NCBI RefSeq assembly: GCF_027943255.1
Contig: NC_072894.1
Span: 73,447,601-73,511,600 of the forward strand
Direction of reading: 5' to 3'
DNA from: Anastrepha obliqua
Lineage: Eukaryota > Arthropoda > Insecta > Diptera > Tephritidae
DNA length: 64,000 nucleotides
Shown here piece after piece: positions 21,701 through 33,365 of the stretch. The stretch's first letter is position 1. Each line of letters begins with the position of its first letter. The notes below the pieces were generated by a model. It was not told where the DNA came from and made no database searches. It worked only from the letters and a program-made list of their open reading frames with translations. A program made the translations under genes and the position numbers.

Positions 21701-24700
21701 GAATCTGACCTTCAAAATGCTCCATCACGTCAGGATTTTTGGTAAATGAAGCCTAAAAGGTCAAAAAATGGCCATTTTAGCCATTTTTGATAATTTTTTT
21801 TGGGATAGAAAATTTTTTTTTTCAATTTTCGACGAAAAGGTCGCATAGTACAACTCTTTAGCTTTAAAACCCATTTTTTAAAATTATTGTACGATTTTTT
21901 AAAAAAAAGTTATGACATTTTAAAATTAACAGTTTCAGTTACGTATACGTTGGGTATAACGTCTATTGGCGTAACTGAAACTGTTAATTTCAAAATGTCA
22001 TAACTTTTTTTAAAAAATCGTACAATAATTTTAAAAAATGGGTTTTAAAGCTAAAGAGTTGTACTATGCGACCTTTTTGTCGAAAATTGAAAAAAAAAAT
22101 TTTCTATCCCAAAAAAAATTATCAAAAATGGCTAAAATGGCCATTTTTTGACCTTTTAGGCTTCATTTACCAAAAATCCTGACGTGATGGAGCATTTTGA
22201 AGGTCAGATTCGTTTTCAGCGCATAAAAAACTACAAGAAACAAGTACAGCCATTCTAGAAACTGAAAAAAGTTAAATTTCGCAGGCCTGTGTAATTGATG
22301 GTCATCATTAACACTGGCCCATACAGCTGCTATATTTGATGTTCAATAATGTAAATTTGGTTCTAAATTTAGTTACAATAGCTGGAAGAAGCGCACGATA
22401 AACTTTCTTAACAGCACACGCATTTTTATAATAAAATTCAATGATTTGAAAGCGTTGTTCGTTTGTAAGACGATTCGTGGTTAAATTATAGACCAAACTG
22501 AAGATGTTTGACAGTGGAACAAAACACGAAACGTGCGTCAGCTGTTTAAACCAACTGTTTAAAAAGATAATAGCTAAAAAGTCACCTGTTAGTTTTTTAG
22601 TGTTATTTGACTTTGTTGGACAAAATTCAAAAACCGTTTAAAAATTCTAAAATACACTCCGGCTTTCGATAAAACAAATGTTTCATTCATTCGGTTTCTA
22701 AACATGCTTAACTCTATTTAAATAGAACTTGGTTTGCAAATGTGTGTTTGATATAACTGGTTTGAGGTAATTTATTTCGTGAAGCAATAACTTAAAAAAT
22801 TGCCAGGAGGCGAAGATAGGTTGCATAAAAATTTCGACAAAAGCTGTAAACTGGAATGTACCATATTTGTTAATGTCGTATGATGAAAAATCTATTTGGA
22901 ATGAAACCCTAGTCATTCTAACTCCAAAAACATTCACATTTTAAAAATTCCTGACAGTTTCGTTCAATGTTTGCAAACTGGGAAGGGCGTTTACCTCGAA
23001 CGTTAGAACATACAATATTTATGCATCAAATACTCAAATGTTTCCCTGGTTTTCATTAATTTTTTTTAAAGTGAAGAAGTCAATATATTTTTTTCAAAAT
23101 TGGCATACAGTTTATTTGTACATTAAAATAATACAATGCACTCGCGATAATATGAACTAATTAAAACCAGGCCTGCTCTGTTTTGAGAGATTGTTCATAT
23201 TTATGAAAGGAAACTAAATTGAAAGACATTCTTTTTAATTATTTTTCAGAGATTTTTGTTTTATTTAAAACCGCAAAAGAAACGTTATATATTAATTTTC
23301 CCCCATTTAACAAATAAAAAATTAGTTACAGTCAAAAAGCTGTTCATACTTAAATTCATGCTTTGTTTAATTTTTAAAAAAATTGAGTTCATGTCGAAAA
23401 AAATCAGTAATCCGCTTTTGTTGCTTTTTTTGTTCAAGCATCTTAACAACTGTCTTTTCCCTCCGCTTGTTCAACACATTTAAATCCCATTTATCAACCA
23501 TTTCAATCTCAGCCCATTCCAAAGTTTTAGTAAGCATGTCAATAGCTTCCTTTGATGTAATCGAGTTTTCCGGCTTCACAGAACAGTCATCATCATCGTC
23601 AGAAATTTCTTGTATTTCATTGTCATTGCATTCAATAGCATCATCGTTCCATTCTCTAACATTGAGAGCAATGAATTCAACCTAAAGTGAAATTTAAAAA
23701 AATAAAAACAAACTTCTTTGACTAACGGTTCTAAAACACAAACCTCAGGTCTCAAGTGTGACAAAAGATTGGCTGCACTTTCCTTCAAATCCCTTACATT
23801 CATAATTAAGTTGCTTCGAAGAATTAAAAAATTATGTTAATTATTATTATTATATTATTAATAATTAGAAACAATTAATAATTATGTGATTATAATATTC
23901 CTTTCAACAACTTTTATATAAAAATATTTCTTTTTTAGGTAAAAATATTTTTTATAACTCTGATACAGTTAAGTTGTTTACCCACAATTAAGGCTGATTC
24001 TGCTACTGACGCCGACAATAATAACACAGACGATGGGATGATGAAATATGCGCCAGAATACGTAAGTTGGAATAAAATTAATTTTTATAACAAATAAAAT
24101 ATAATAAAACTACGTTAAAAATAAATACTCATAATAATATGATGATATTTTCCTTATTTTGCTGCTCTTACTTTTTTCTCTTTACTTGCATAAGATCACC
24201 TGCCCTGCGTTAACAAGTTTTAACAATTTATTTGTTTCTTAGTTAATTTTAATAATTTTTGTATAAAAATATAGTTCACTTTTTTACAAAAACCAAATAA
24301 ATCCAAGTTTCAAACTTTGTGCAAGTTAAAAGAATTCAACGAGTTTTCATCAAAATTTAGCACGTTTTAATTAGAGTTTTTAGAAAAATTTCGAGTATGC
24401 AGTTTTATAGGTAATTGAATTTTGGTATATAATATTAAAGTGCAAGTTTAAAAATTTTTGTCCACGGTGTTGGGTATTTTCTTCCATATTTTACATTGGC
24501 TATTTAAAAAAACATCTTTTACAAAGTATTTGGTGGCTACCATATTCAAATATATTTCTTAAATTAAGCAATGCCTTTCATTCGACACCCCACTTTTGCA
24601 ACACTTAAATTTGAATATTTTAAAATAAGTGGTAACCGTATGCAAACATTCACAGAAGCAAAGTCTATCTAGGCAAAGCCACTTTATAGCTGCTACAGAT

Positions 24701-27700
24701 AGATATTTATTTATATTTATTAAAAAAACCTTCGTTTATCCAACTAGTCTCAGAAATAAGGCCTATCTATACAGATAAACTTAGAAAATCGTACCATTTT
24801 GATATATACGTATGTATGAATAATATAGAGTAGAATCGCTCGTTTAAGTTAATAATATTATAATATTGCACTCCATCCATTATAATCCTTGAAACTCTTT
24901 TACCAGTGTGAGTATCACAATTTTCAACAGTCAGTCATCATAAATTATGCGCATATGCAAACACTTGTAAAATGCTCCAATTCATATCGTTGCTTGTCAT
25001 AAGCGAGATACCTACAAAATGGGTGTAGGAAAGCTGTCAGAAATCTGTGACAATAGCTCTGGGATGTCAATCTTTTATGAAAAATAAATAATTTTATTTC
25101 ATATTTTTAAATGATTTATGACTTTAAATGCCACCTAAATCATGTAAAGCTTGGCGACAGCTGACAACTTCCCATGTAATAACAAAACTAATTGATAGAA
25201 AATATGGCAGCATGATTGCTTATATACTCGTACTAATAAATATATAAGGAAAGATGTAAGCTTCTACTACTAAATGGCTAATTTTGGCAACATATGTATG
25301 TACTCGTACATGTATTATTCTTTTTTTCCTAAGCAACGACAGGTGGGCATTCCCACTATTTAGGATTGGTAGCGGCAGGTTAATCACCTACTCTGCCAGA
25401 AAGCATAATAGATTAACAAAACTAGCGCAATACTGAGTCTTGTCGAGGTCCTATGCTCCCAAGTGGAGTGAACAAGGAAAAAAAAATGTACATGTATTTA
25501 ATTTTTTATTCTAACAACAGAGCAGCTTTAGCAAATTATAAATGTATCCAAATTGAATTGCTTGCTCAAAATGCAGTTAGTTTATATGATAAATATAAAT
25601 TTCAAGAAGGAAATTGAGTACCGAAAAATTTTAAAGAACTCCTTTTTTTGATCTACGATATCACGATCCTAATTCTGAAGAGAGTAAATAGAGTCAAACG
25701 GCTGTCAGAATTACTAATTGTTTTTGACCCCAAATTGAGATAATAAGGTACATATTATTCCCCATACAAAGGAGTGACCCAAAAGTGACGTTTGGCCAGA
25801 AGTCGAATTCTAACCGAAATAAAGTTGGTGTCAGCAAAACAAAAAGTCCAGAGTGGAGTTACGAGAATATAACAAGTAACAGATCCATGGACTGAATTCT
25901 TGGATTTAATAATGAGTCCAAACCTCCGAAAGAGGACCTCCGGTTTTCTTTAATCCTTCTGTGATTTTTTCAGGCGTTAATTAGAATGAGCAATTATTTC
26001 AAGGGCTTATTAATCAATCTCGTCACCTCGTCATATCTTAAACTTAATAAAATTATTGATGACATTTGACTAGCCATTGGACGGCTAATAACACACCGGC
26101 CGCTGAAATGGAAAATGAACAAGACAGTTTACAAGTAAATCGTTTGGCTAGAAACTACTTAGTAGGACCGAGCCAATAGTCTAACGCTAAAGAGAGAGCT
26201 GAATTACCGCAACCAGCGACTTAATTCGTTTTAATTTTAATATCAAATGGCATTAAGAACATTAGCTACAAAATATATGCATGAGTATGTATGTATTGTA
26301 CTAATAATTTCATAATAATAAATAATACTAAAATAAACAACAATTATGATAAGATAATCTGGAATAAATTAGATACGAGTTACAGTTCAGATGGTTCTCA
26401 AATTATTAAATCAAAAATGTATATTTTATAGGAAATATTTCTAGCCAAAAGCGGATCCGTATAGAAATTAAGTGAGTACATACCACCATTAATGAATGGG
26501 TTTTTAAATCTTGGCGGTCGCACGAGTGGCGCATCGGCTGTTAGTGAGGAGGTTATATAATATATAAATATTATATAATATATGTATAGTGGGAGGTGGG
26601 TATAAATGTCATATTAAAAAAGGTGTATAAAATTACAAAGTGGGTTTTCAGAATTTAAAAAAAATAACGTTTCCACTATAATTTGGAATTCATAAAATTA
26701 CTATAAAAATCCATAAAGAATTATAAAAAGAGGTAACAAACGAAAAAGTAATATGATGAAAATTTCTAAATGTTCTTTTTTTAACAATTTCCGCAAAATG
26801 TCATTTGAAGTTTTTATATTTCAATATCCTTGAATATTTTCATAAAAGCATAAAATCGAGATTGTGATAAATTTTCATCTACTCGTATGTAGATGTAAAT
26901 TATTTAATGTATGCTAAAGAAAAGTGCATATTTTTGTATGTAGCCATTATTATTCGATATACAAGTACATATGCAGCAGCCATTTTAATCAAAATGTTTT
27001 AAAACATCAAGACGCACATCACAACTAGGAGAAGAAACTCGACCAATTACCCAATAAAGAATGTACCCGACAATTATATAAATGAATGAATAAAAATGAG
27101 GTTTGCACTTCGGCCTCACAGTCTTTTGTACCCTCTACTCCCCCACAATACCTCATCCAAACTCAGCTCAATAAACCTTCGATGAAGCTGGATTGGTCTG
27201 AGTATATATCCCTTCGCATCCGGCCGATATATCTAATATTTTTTGTCGCTATAGCATTAGATTCGAGAAAAGGTGTGTTGGAGTTTCTGGGTATTGCTCG
27301 CAAAAACGGGGAAAGTCAGTAGACAGATGGGGAAATACCCCAAGTTACAGACCGCTTTTTTTGGGCTATATAATCCAGCGCCTATGCCCTCCGGGGTCTT
27401 CGAGTAGGGTGCACTCTCGGAGTTGCGTTATCATCCAGTTCAATCCTAAATTTTTTCTCAAATTTAATAACCTTTGCGAAATCATCCCTTGGTAGGATGA
27501 GATCACTTCTTTTATCAAAATCTTCTGTAGTCATATTAAACAGGTGCGCTCGGCTGATTGCTTAATAACTACGTGAGTCGGTGTGAACTCGTGCATCACC
27601 TACGATCACTAACGCAGTTGTAGGGCAGGTGCGCGTCGCTCCCGTGATGCACACGCATGCTAAGCGCTGAAACTTAGTCAGTGCTACCCGTAATTTGGAA

Positions 27701-29086
27701 AAGGCGGTCTTCGATACCCACGCGACCGCTCCATATTTTATCTTTAGTCTAATTATCAGGATGTACATCCATCTCATGATTATTGAACTACAAATCCAAG
27801 ATTTTCCTGCTAAATGTTTGCATGGTATGAGAGCCTTAGTTGCGAAGGTACTTAACTTCTCCGACTATTCCAATAGCAACCCCGTGCATATTTATTTGCC
27901 TTATTCCTAAAACGTATACAACTTAACTAATATTATAATAATATAATAAACTTCATGAGTATATTTTTTGTTTGTTTTTATTTTCATTTTTCAGGAACAT
28001 CCAGAATATGCTTTTAGTTATGGTGTCAAGGATCTTCACACAGGCGACGTAAAATCACAGTGGGAATCACGTGACGGCGATTCGATTAAAGGTCACTATA
28101 GTATTCTCGAGCCAGATGGTTCAATACGTACAGTCCATTACACTGCAGATGCAAAACATGGATTCAATGCCGTGGTAAAAACTGTTGGTGCAAACTCCCA
28201 CCCAGTCACCGAATCGCCACACAGTGACAATGGCATCAATGATAACACTTCCCAATCCAAAATTAATCACTATAGCAAAGATCAAGAACACATAGTGCTA
28301 AGTTCAGATATTAAACCCTTAAAACAGCCAATCGAAGACCTCACACATTCACACCCGAAAATACCCAGCCTAATTGAATTCAAGCCACATGCACGCATCA
28401 AGCAAGTACCGATGGAACTGGAGCCGGGTATGCGTGAAAGATTGCAAATAGCAAGAGACGAGTATTACCAAAAACAAAATTCACTGAAAACATCTCATCC
28501 TGCACCAGATTCATACAGTAATCAGGAAAGTGAGTGGAAAGCTCTCGTACTAGATCAAAATTCCGAGTATCAACCGATATATAGTACCAACAAAAATGGT
28601 TATCAAAGCGCAGAGAATTACATTTCAACAAAACAATCAAACATAGCGAATATAGAACAAAACGCCCTGAACGCCAATGGTGGTGGACAGCGTACTGATT
28701 TTATTGCATCAGTGCCATTGCATCAACGCCATCATGCTTCTTATGTCGATAACATACCGCCAGGTAAAAAATTCGCCTTCACAACTCCTAATTACAAACA
28801 TTACTCAGCACCAGCACAATACAAATATCAGACGAACTTCAAAGCGCCTTCACCACAAAATCGTCCCGACTATATCAACTACTTTCAGCGGAAAACAAAG
28901 AAATTCAATCATAAGGACTCAGCAGGTCCTGTAGTTTTTCCTAATCATGGCGGTGATGAGCAAAACGCTGCTTCAGCGCAAATGGTACAGTCAATGGTGA
29001 AGCTCGATCGAAAGCACATAATGCCCATGTACGCCAAACACTATAGCGCAGACAGCTATCGCCATCAACGCTATCGCACTATCTAA
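18718..29086 (+). CDS. Cpr76Bc: RR-2 cuticular protein, Cpr76Bc-like (three coding exons)
   Basis: Spliced product of about 408 residues, a structural chitin-binding protein exported to the cuticle. Exons 18718-18729, 23939-24061 and 27995-29086 join in phase 0. Residues 1-22 form a signal peptide ([19 protein letters not shown]...), followed by an acidic linker (DADNNNTDD). The RR-2 domain spans about 46-110: [20 protein letters not shown], then [20 protein letters not shown] and GFNAVV. The rest is hydrophilic, rich in Ser, Gln, His and Tyr, with no second domain. Introns of 5.2 and 3.9 kb are filled with transposons. The name rests on remembered similarity of the RR block, the length (fly protein about 424 residues) and the Cpr76Bd-like neighbour; the exons are called from splice signals, without transcripts. 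Confidence 0.85.
18730..19934. other. Intron 1 DNA without recognisable genes
   Basis: A 111-codon frame at 19150-19485 has no recognised domain and its composition is not convincing. It lies inside an intron in the same orientation and is not called. Confidence 0.45.
19935..20360 (+). pseudogene. Decayed DD34D mariner transposase, N-terminal half
   Basis: Plus strand opens [11 protein letters not shown] (similar to the mariner at 12280, MEIQVEQRICL), then [12 protein letters not shown] and ARLVQKVLN (second helix-turn-helix and linker), then [16 protein letters not shown], the first catalytic block TGDE.W...YD. Stops and deletions are frequent. It lies in intron 1 of the Cpr76Bc-like gene. 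Confidence 0.6.
20849..22496 (-). pseudogene. DD41D transposase, inactive
   Basis: The N-terminal helix-turn-helix is at 22308-22496 ([20 protein letters not shown]). The second DNA-binding block is at 21560-21640 ([19 protein letters not shown]), the centre at 21300-21480 ([18 protein letters not shown]) and the C-terminal half at 20849-21238 ([15 protein letters not shown], then [18 protein letters not shown]). The second catalytic Asp is Asn (QQNGAT instead of QQDGAT) and the first block (SDEAHF) is replaced by ESWPKI. Spacing between the second and third positions is again 41. It also has frameshifts near 21230 and 21480. Confidence 0.85.
21649..22263. repeat. 615-bp near-perfect inverted repeat (long hairpin)
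   Basis: The arms 21649-21943 and 21970-22263 are reverse complements over about 295 bp, with a handful of single-base differences or indels seen by eye (for example TTTTAAAATT against TTTTGAAATT). The 26-bp spacer contains TATACGTTGGGTATAACG. The outer ends read AGTTTCTAGAATGGCTGTAC in both arms. It could be a foldback element or an inverted duplication of sequence already in the host transposon. It lies in intron 1 of the Cpr76Bc-like gene, so the primary transcript could fold into a dsRNA stem of about 295 bp. Confidence 0.92.
22593..23366. other. Intron 1 DNA, nothing recognised
   Basis: AT-rich; short frames such as 22698-22937 have no domain. Confidence 0.45.
23367..23822 (-). pseudogene. 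Tigger/pogo-like transposase C-terminus with a short intron
   Basis: Minus strand: [19 protein letters not shown] (to 23744), a 62-bp GT...AG intron (23743-23682), then [20 protein letters not shown], an acidic stretch (ISDDDDD) and [17 protein letters not shown], ending with [11 protein letters not shown]. The acidic patch followed by a helical segment and a terminal T/DFF motif is the layout of Tigger/pogo (CENP-B-like) transposase tails. Splicing keeps the frame. The DDE core and the CENP-B DNA-binding region were not found. It runs antisense in intron 1 of the Cpr76Bc-like gene. Confidence 0.5.
23939..24061 (+). CDS. Cpr76Bc: Cpr76Bc-like coding exon 2
   Basis: Acceptor TTCTTTTTTAG before 23939, donor GTAAGT after 24061. 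The 123 bases encode 41 residues: the rest of the signal peptide ([19 protein letters not shown]) and an acidic linker ending KYAPEY. Phase 0 on both sides. No other reading of this stretch would complete a signal peptide on MKFA. Confidence 0.8.
24062..27340. other. Intron 2 of the Cpr76Bc-like gene; mostly unassigned
   Basis: AT-rich. At 25320-25480 a GC-richer stretch (GACAGGTGGGCATTCCCACT ... CTCCCAAGTGGAGTGAACAA) ends in a poly-A run and looks like the 3' untranslated end of a non-LTR retrotransposon. A palindromic TATATAATATATAAATATTA run lies at 26555-26590. The frame at 27086-27322 has no domain. Confidence 0.45.
25320..25480 (+). repeat. Possible LINE 3' untranslated end with poly-A
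   Basis: GC-richer than its surroundings and terminated by GGAAAAAAAAA. No coding part precedes it; recognition is by composition and the poly-A tail only. Confidence 0.35.
27562..27800 (-). pseudogene. LINE reverse transcriptase C-terminal fragment
   Basis: Minus strand reads [19 protein letters not shown] and [19 protein letters not shown] followed by TTALVIV, the YA..VW, L.K.QR.A...I.GA.R.TPT.AL block of Jockey/R1-type LINE ORF2. Open for 71 codons, with no other domain attached. It lies in intron 2 of the Cpr76Bc-like gene. Confidence 0.75.
27995..29086 (+). CDS. Cpr76Bc: Cpr76Bc-like coding exon 3 (RR-2 domain and C-terminal region)
   Basis: Acceptor TTTTCATTTTTCAG before 27995; 364 codons including the stop at 29084-29086. 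The ATG at 27968 that opens the longer frame is in the intron and is not a start. The RR-2 block occupies the first 65 codons. Its G-x(8)-G-x(6)-Y core and LEPDG.IRTV.YTAD are intact. Confidence 0.93.
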   Translation, partial: EHPEYAFSYGVKDLHTGDVKSQWESRDGDSIKGHYSILEPDGSIRTVHYTADAKHGFNAVVKTVGANSHPVTESPHSDNGINDNTSQSKINHYSKDQEHIVLSSDIKPLKQPIEDLTHSHPKIPSLIEFKPHARIKQVPMELEPGMRERLQIARDEYYQKQNSLKTSHPAPDSYSNQESEWKALVLDQNSEYQPIYSTNKNGYQSAENYISTKQSNIANIEQNALNANGGGQRTDFIASVPLHQRHHASYVDNIPPGKKFAFTTPNYKHYSAPAQYKYQTNFKAPSPQNRPDYINYFQRKTKKFNHKDSAGPVVFPNHGGDEQNAASAQMVQSMVKLDRKHIMPMYAKHYSADSYRHQRYRTI

Positions 29087-29330
29087 ACAATATTTTCAGT
29101 ACATGGATCAGATAGTTGATCATTTAACGCGGATATGCGTATAAATATTTATATGTATGTATAAGGACTAAAATTGCATTATAAGTAAAATTCTGATATT
29201 ATTTAATATGGCCCCATACTTGTATATTTATTTTAGCAAATAGTTTGAAAACTAATATGATTGTTTATTTAGTTGCGTATTTAAAAGTAAGTTTTTTTCC
29301 AAATGAATAAAAAAATAAAAATTCAAAGAA
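29087..29330 (+). terminator. 3' UTR and polyadenylation signals of the Cpr76Bc-like gene
   Basis: AATAAA occurs at about 29305 and again a few bases on (AATAAAAAAATAAAAATTC), roughly 220 bases after the stop codon, a usual distance for insect genes. Confidence 0.6.
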
Positions 29331-30479
29331 TAGATCTGTTAGTTTTACTTTTTTCTATAATAGTTAGAAAAAAATCATGATCATAGGTCACTAGTCGGCG
29401 CGCTGCTGCCGTGAAGCAAGTAATTGTGGAAATGTTCTTTGAAATAAAATTTCATAACGTAGTTTGTAATAAAAGCTGATTTTGGCGGCCACTCCTTAAC
29501 GAAAAAAAGTCAAAAATTTACAATTTTAGCCGCTTCCTATTCATTACTGAGTTATTTGTAGTAGACAATATTTTTTTTTTTCGTCCACATCCAGTGATAC
29601 CGTCGGTGCGAAGCGGTTTATAGGATCTGAAACTATTAATCGCCTATCGAATCTTGGTTTGTACTCTTCGTTATGATGTAACGCTGGGGTGGCAGATCCA
29701 GTAAGGACGCCTGAACAGGAACACGAGTATCAAATGAGATATCCAGAGAATCCCTAATAGACATGGTCTACGAACCGTTCGGTCTCTTACAAAGCCTGGG
29801 GGCATAGATGTCGATAATTTCTTAAGATTAGAAATTTCCATACACGCATCAACTCAGGTACAAAAATTCCAGCGTGAACTAGGTTTTTCTCTATTCAGAG
29901 CATTTTTGTAGATTCTGAGACTTTCCTTATGACGTTCCCAATCGTCTACCTGAGCAGTTGCTTTATTCCAATTAAACAATCTGTTTTAGTTTGCCAAAAT
30001 TTGTCGCGGTAATTCAACATGGAAGTGAAGTTATAAGACTAAGAGCATTCAACACATGAAGGCCATATAAGTATGGGGTATATAACAATCTTAGGGGAAA
30101 TCACAGAACGGCGCTTATTGTGAAATAAAAGATTACTTCGGCATGGATTGCAACTACGCCGGTAGCTCAAAAATGGGGAGAGTTCTTTTCTTGGGAATCT
30201 GCAAGCTTTACAGTCAAACCATTTACAAAGTATCTGCGAAATCTTTCACGCTGGAATCTTTAATTTAGAGAAGACGTCAAGTGTTCAACAAAGTAACCAC
30301 GAGTTTAAAATATGAATATCCTTTTTGATAGTCAGGCTACACCGAAGCCTAAATAATATTATAAATACAAAGTATTAAAATAAAAAAAGGCGAAGAAGTA
30401 GTAAAAGCATTCAATACCCTGAAACTTTTAGGAACATGCTGCTGAAATTAAAAATAGTCCTTGCCTGAATATAAATCTG
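29331..30479. other. No gene recognised
   Basis: Moderately GC-balanced sequence at 29580-30350 could be old retrotransposon DNA, but no motif was legible. Confidence 0.4.
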
Positions 30480-30770
30480 GGCTGTCCTGGCAGCGTATAC
30501 CGGACTGCTGTTAAGGCAGTTGTGTTATAAAAGCATAAAATGCTTAAACATTTCATACAAACCATAAAAGTCTGCTGTGTTCCCGAACATAGCGCTATTT
30601 AAGATAATGAAGTTGCAGATGAGTTGGCCAGGCATGTCACGAAATTGCAAACGGCCACTCAAGCACCCTTTTGTGGAGAAAAAATTACCCATGTATAAGC
30701 CAAACTTAGTTTCCGCAGATAAATAAACTTACAGACTACCCGATAACTGGCCATGGTTTAAAATGCAAAT
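30480..30770 (+). pseudogene. LINE RNase H fragment
   Basis: Plus strand reads VPEHSAI, a stop, then DNEVADELARHVTKLQTATQ and APFCGEK, the VPGHxxIxGNExADELA motif of RNase H in I/Jockey-type LINEs. An in-frame stop replaces the residue after SAI. A short upstream match covers about 30480-30540. Confidence 0.7.
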
Positions 30771-32738
30771 ACTCTAGATTCTACTGGTGTAATTTTACTT
30801 CGCAATGTTTTCTTAAATACTTTCGATGCTGAAACAGATTAAAATAATTTTAATAATTTGTAACATTTTATTTCGATCATAACAACAACAACATTTGATC
30901 TTTTGCATTTACACTTAGCAGCAACAGTCGAGGCTTTTTACTTCAAACTAAGTGGTACAATTTTTTGCACTACTTTTGTGTATTAAAAATAAATATATAT
31001 AAAAACACGAAAGCCTCTATTTTACCGACAACATTCCGGTCTTCGTTCACATGCACCTACATACATATGTATGTGTGCACATGCATGCATACAAGTGAGT
31101 AGAAGCAAGCCAAAATCAGTTTATAACACGTAAACATCCACATCTGTACGTGTATGCAAGTCTGCGGAGTGAAATAACAATTACGTATAGATAAATGAAA
31201 TGCATTAGTTTTGTGCGTTGTTTTTAAATTTCAAGGTCACTTTAATAGATCACCAACCCCTGGCTAATTGCACGCGGCGCAATCGTTGCTGTGTAATTTT
31301 TAAAATAATAATAAAAAAATTCTCAAATCGGCTTTTGTCAAACGTCGAAGTTGTGTGGGAAAAAGTCTTTATAAATATTACAAAAATATGAAAAGCCATA
31401 AGATTTGCTAATTGCTTTTCAATGGTTCAAAAAAAAATTACCTACTGCATTAGCTGGATTTAAAATTTTTTTCTTTTTAATTGCAAATTCTATAACTATA
31501 CCGAGGAATATACTTGTATACTCTTACTCTTTCGGTAGCAAAATACAAGTTTTCCTAATTAAAATATGTACAAAATCACAAAAACACATATTGGGCACAA
31601 CATTACTTACTTGCATACATATTTATATGTATGTATATAGACTATTTAGTATATATATTAAGGTATGTTATTACGTGTACATGAGTGCATATATACACAT
31701 ACACATTCGTTTAAACTGATTTTATCTAATTAACTTCAATCATTCATGGTACTGTCTTTTGCTACTTGTTTGATTCGACCAACTATTTATCAATCATGAA
31801 ATTGTGCAAATGTACAAACAAGCATACACATATCAGCAGCTAATTTAGGTAAGCCGCTCAACTCCTTTTAAAATAAATGCAAATAAGTTTCGCAAATGAA
31901 CAAATAGGCACACAATCTTACATATTTACGTGTATATAGAAACGTATGTGAGTGTCATATATCAGTTTGCGTGAATGTGCAATCCATTCTAGCCAAGAAA
32001 TTGGCAACCAGATATGCAACTTTTGAAGCGTGAATTGCAGCAAATTATCGCATATATTCATGCATGCAGCAATCGCACTTCGACATGAAAAAAAAAATAA
32101 AATAAATATTTGTGTTTTAGGTGGCACATTATACGCACATACTCCTTTTTATTTATTTTTTGAAGCCCACAAGCTGTGTAATGTGCTCCCACGTTCAATA
32201 ATGCGGGCAAAGAAAAAAAAAACAAAGTTCTAAGCCTAGATATTCAAAAGCTGTCATACACTCCTTTTCATATATATTTATAGTTATATTTGTACATATG
32301 TATGTATGCATGTTTATATTTTTTTTTGTTTTTGCAATACTATATAAATAAATATAACGCACGCACAACCAAACGAAACCTCAACCGAAAGCAACCAAAT
32401 AAAATCTATAAAATGATTTGCACAGAGTCTGATCGTTGATGAAAATTTTTGTTATTGTATTTGCAGACTGGTCGCATGGGTTTCACGCTGTGCACAGTAT
32501 TTCAATGTAGTCAAATTACTTTTTAGACTTGTTCATGAACGCTAAAATAGCTCTAATCGATTTGTTAACAAATGTGTCGCAAATAATTATATAGTTTCAT
32601 GTAAATGTTGCTCATACGACGTGTTGCTATTTTCGGTCTTCCTTTAAGGTAGTATGCATAATTGACCGTATCACAAAGAGTAAAAGCTGTCAAAATGTTC
32701 CAATCAATTTTGAACACTTATTATGAGAGTATTTCGAC
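30771..32738. other. No gene recognised
   Basis: Contains many CATACATATGTATGTGTGCA-type repeats (31060-31090, 31610-31700, 32290-32315) and a run of short A-rich frames without domains. Confidence 0.5.
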
Positions 32739-33053
32739 CTCCACAGCCGAATGGGTTGCTACGTGGCTCGGGGGTACACAGAATCGAAATTTCGGGCACG
32801 AAACACTAATTGATAGAAAAAGTTGTTTCTAAAGCGGTCGTCCCTCGGCAGGCAAACGCAAACCCTCGAGTATATTTATAGTATGTCATGAAAGAGTTCA
32901 TCATAAAAACCATCTATCATTCCGAGTCGGTTAAATCTGTAGGCCCCTCCATTTGTGGAACAACATCGAGACGCACGCTACAAAGAGGAGGAGGAGTTCA
33001 GCCAAACACCAAACAAGGATGTCAGCGCCAATTATATATACATGGACACAAAA
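32739..33053 (+). repeat. tRNA-derived SINE, near full length
   Basis: The head CACAGCCGAATGGGTTGCTA is an A-box-like sequence (compare TAGCCGAATGG in other copies). The body has GTCGTCCCTCGGCAGGCAAA and CCATTTGTGGAACAACATCG; the tail GCCAAACACC...GCGCCAATTATATA matches the other copies. The B-box region is mutated here. Confidence 0.8.
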
Positions 33054-33154
33054 AACACTCCGTAAAAACAACTAAATCGCCTTTTTCACATAACTTTTTT
33101 TTCTGATGCCTGACTTTTACGAGAGATATACTGCTGTAAAGAAATTGAAAAATT

Positions 33155-33365
33155 CTACATACAGACATAGTGCGGCTTCGTCATGTCTTCCGAATGGATA
33201 CAAACGATCCAGCTCTGAAACTACTCGACGCAGTACCAGCTAATGGTAGAAGAAAGTCAAGTGGAGAAGGTCTTGGCTTCACTTGTTCAACTGGTACCGG
33301 GTAACACGAGAAAGAAACAACTGCCGTTCATCGTTATCGGTTATCGCTCTAATCACGAAGAAGAA
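33155..33365 (+). mobile_element. RTE-like LINE 3' end fragment
   Basis: Matches 62625-62870: CATGTCTTCCGAATGGATAC then AAACGATCCAGCTCTGAAA, GGAGAAGGTCTTGGCTTCAC and ACACGAGAAAGAAACAACTG, ending with the same CGAAGAAGAAGA tail. Internally deleted relative to that copy. Confidence 0.8.

Larger units (their letters stand above)
20742..22590 (-). mobile_element. Second DD41D element, split by a large palindrome
   Basis: TA flanks at 20740-20741 and 22591-22592; ends AAGGGTGATTTTTTAAGAGC and, inverted, ACAGGTGACTTTTTAGCTAT. Transposase sequence on the minus strand is interrupted by the 615-bp palindrome at 21649-22263; without it the element is about 1.23 kb, like the intact copy at 7756. Its terminal repeats differ from that copy, so it is a different subfamily. 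It lies in intron 1 of the Cpr76Bc-like gene. Confidence 0.8.

Noticed and set aside
27968..27994. ATG at 27968 as start of the RR-2 protein
   Set aside because: The 27 bases are the pyrimidine-rich end of an intron (TTTTCATTTTTCAG); MKFA and the 23939 exon supply the proper N-terminus.
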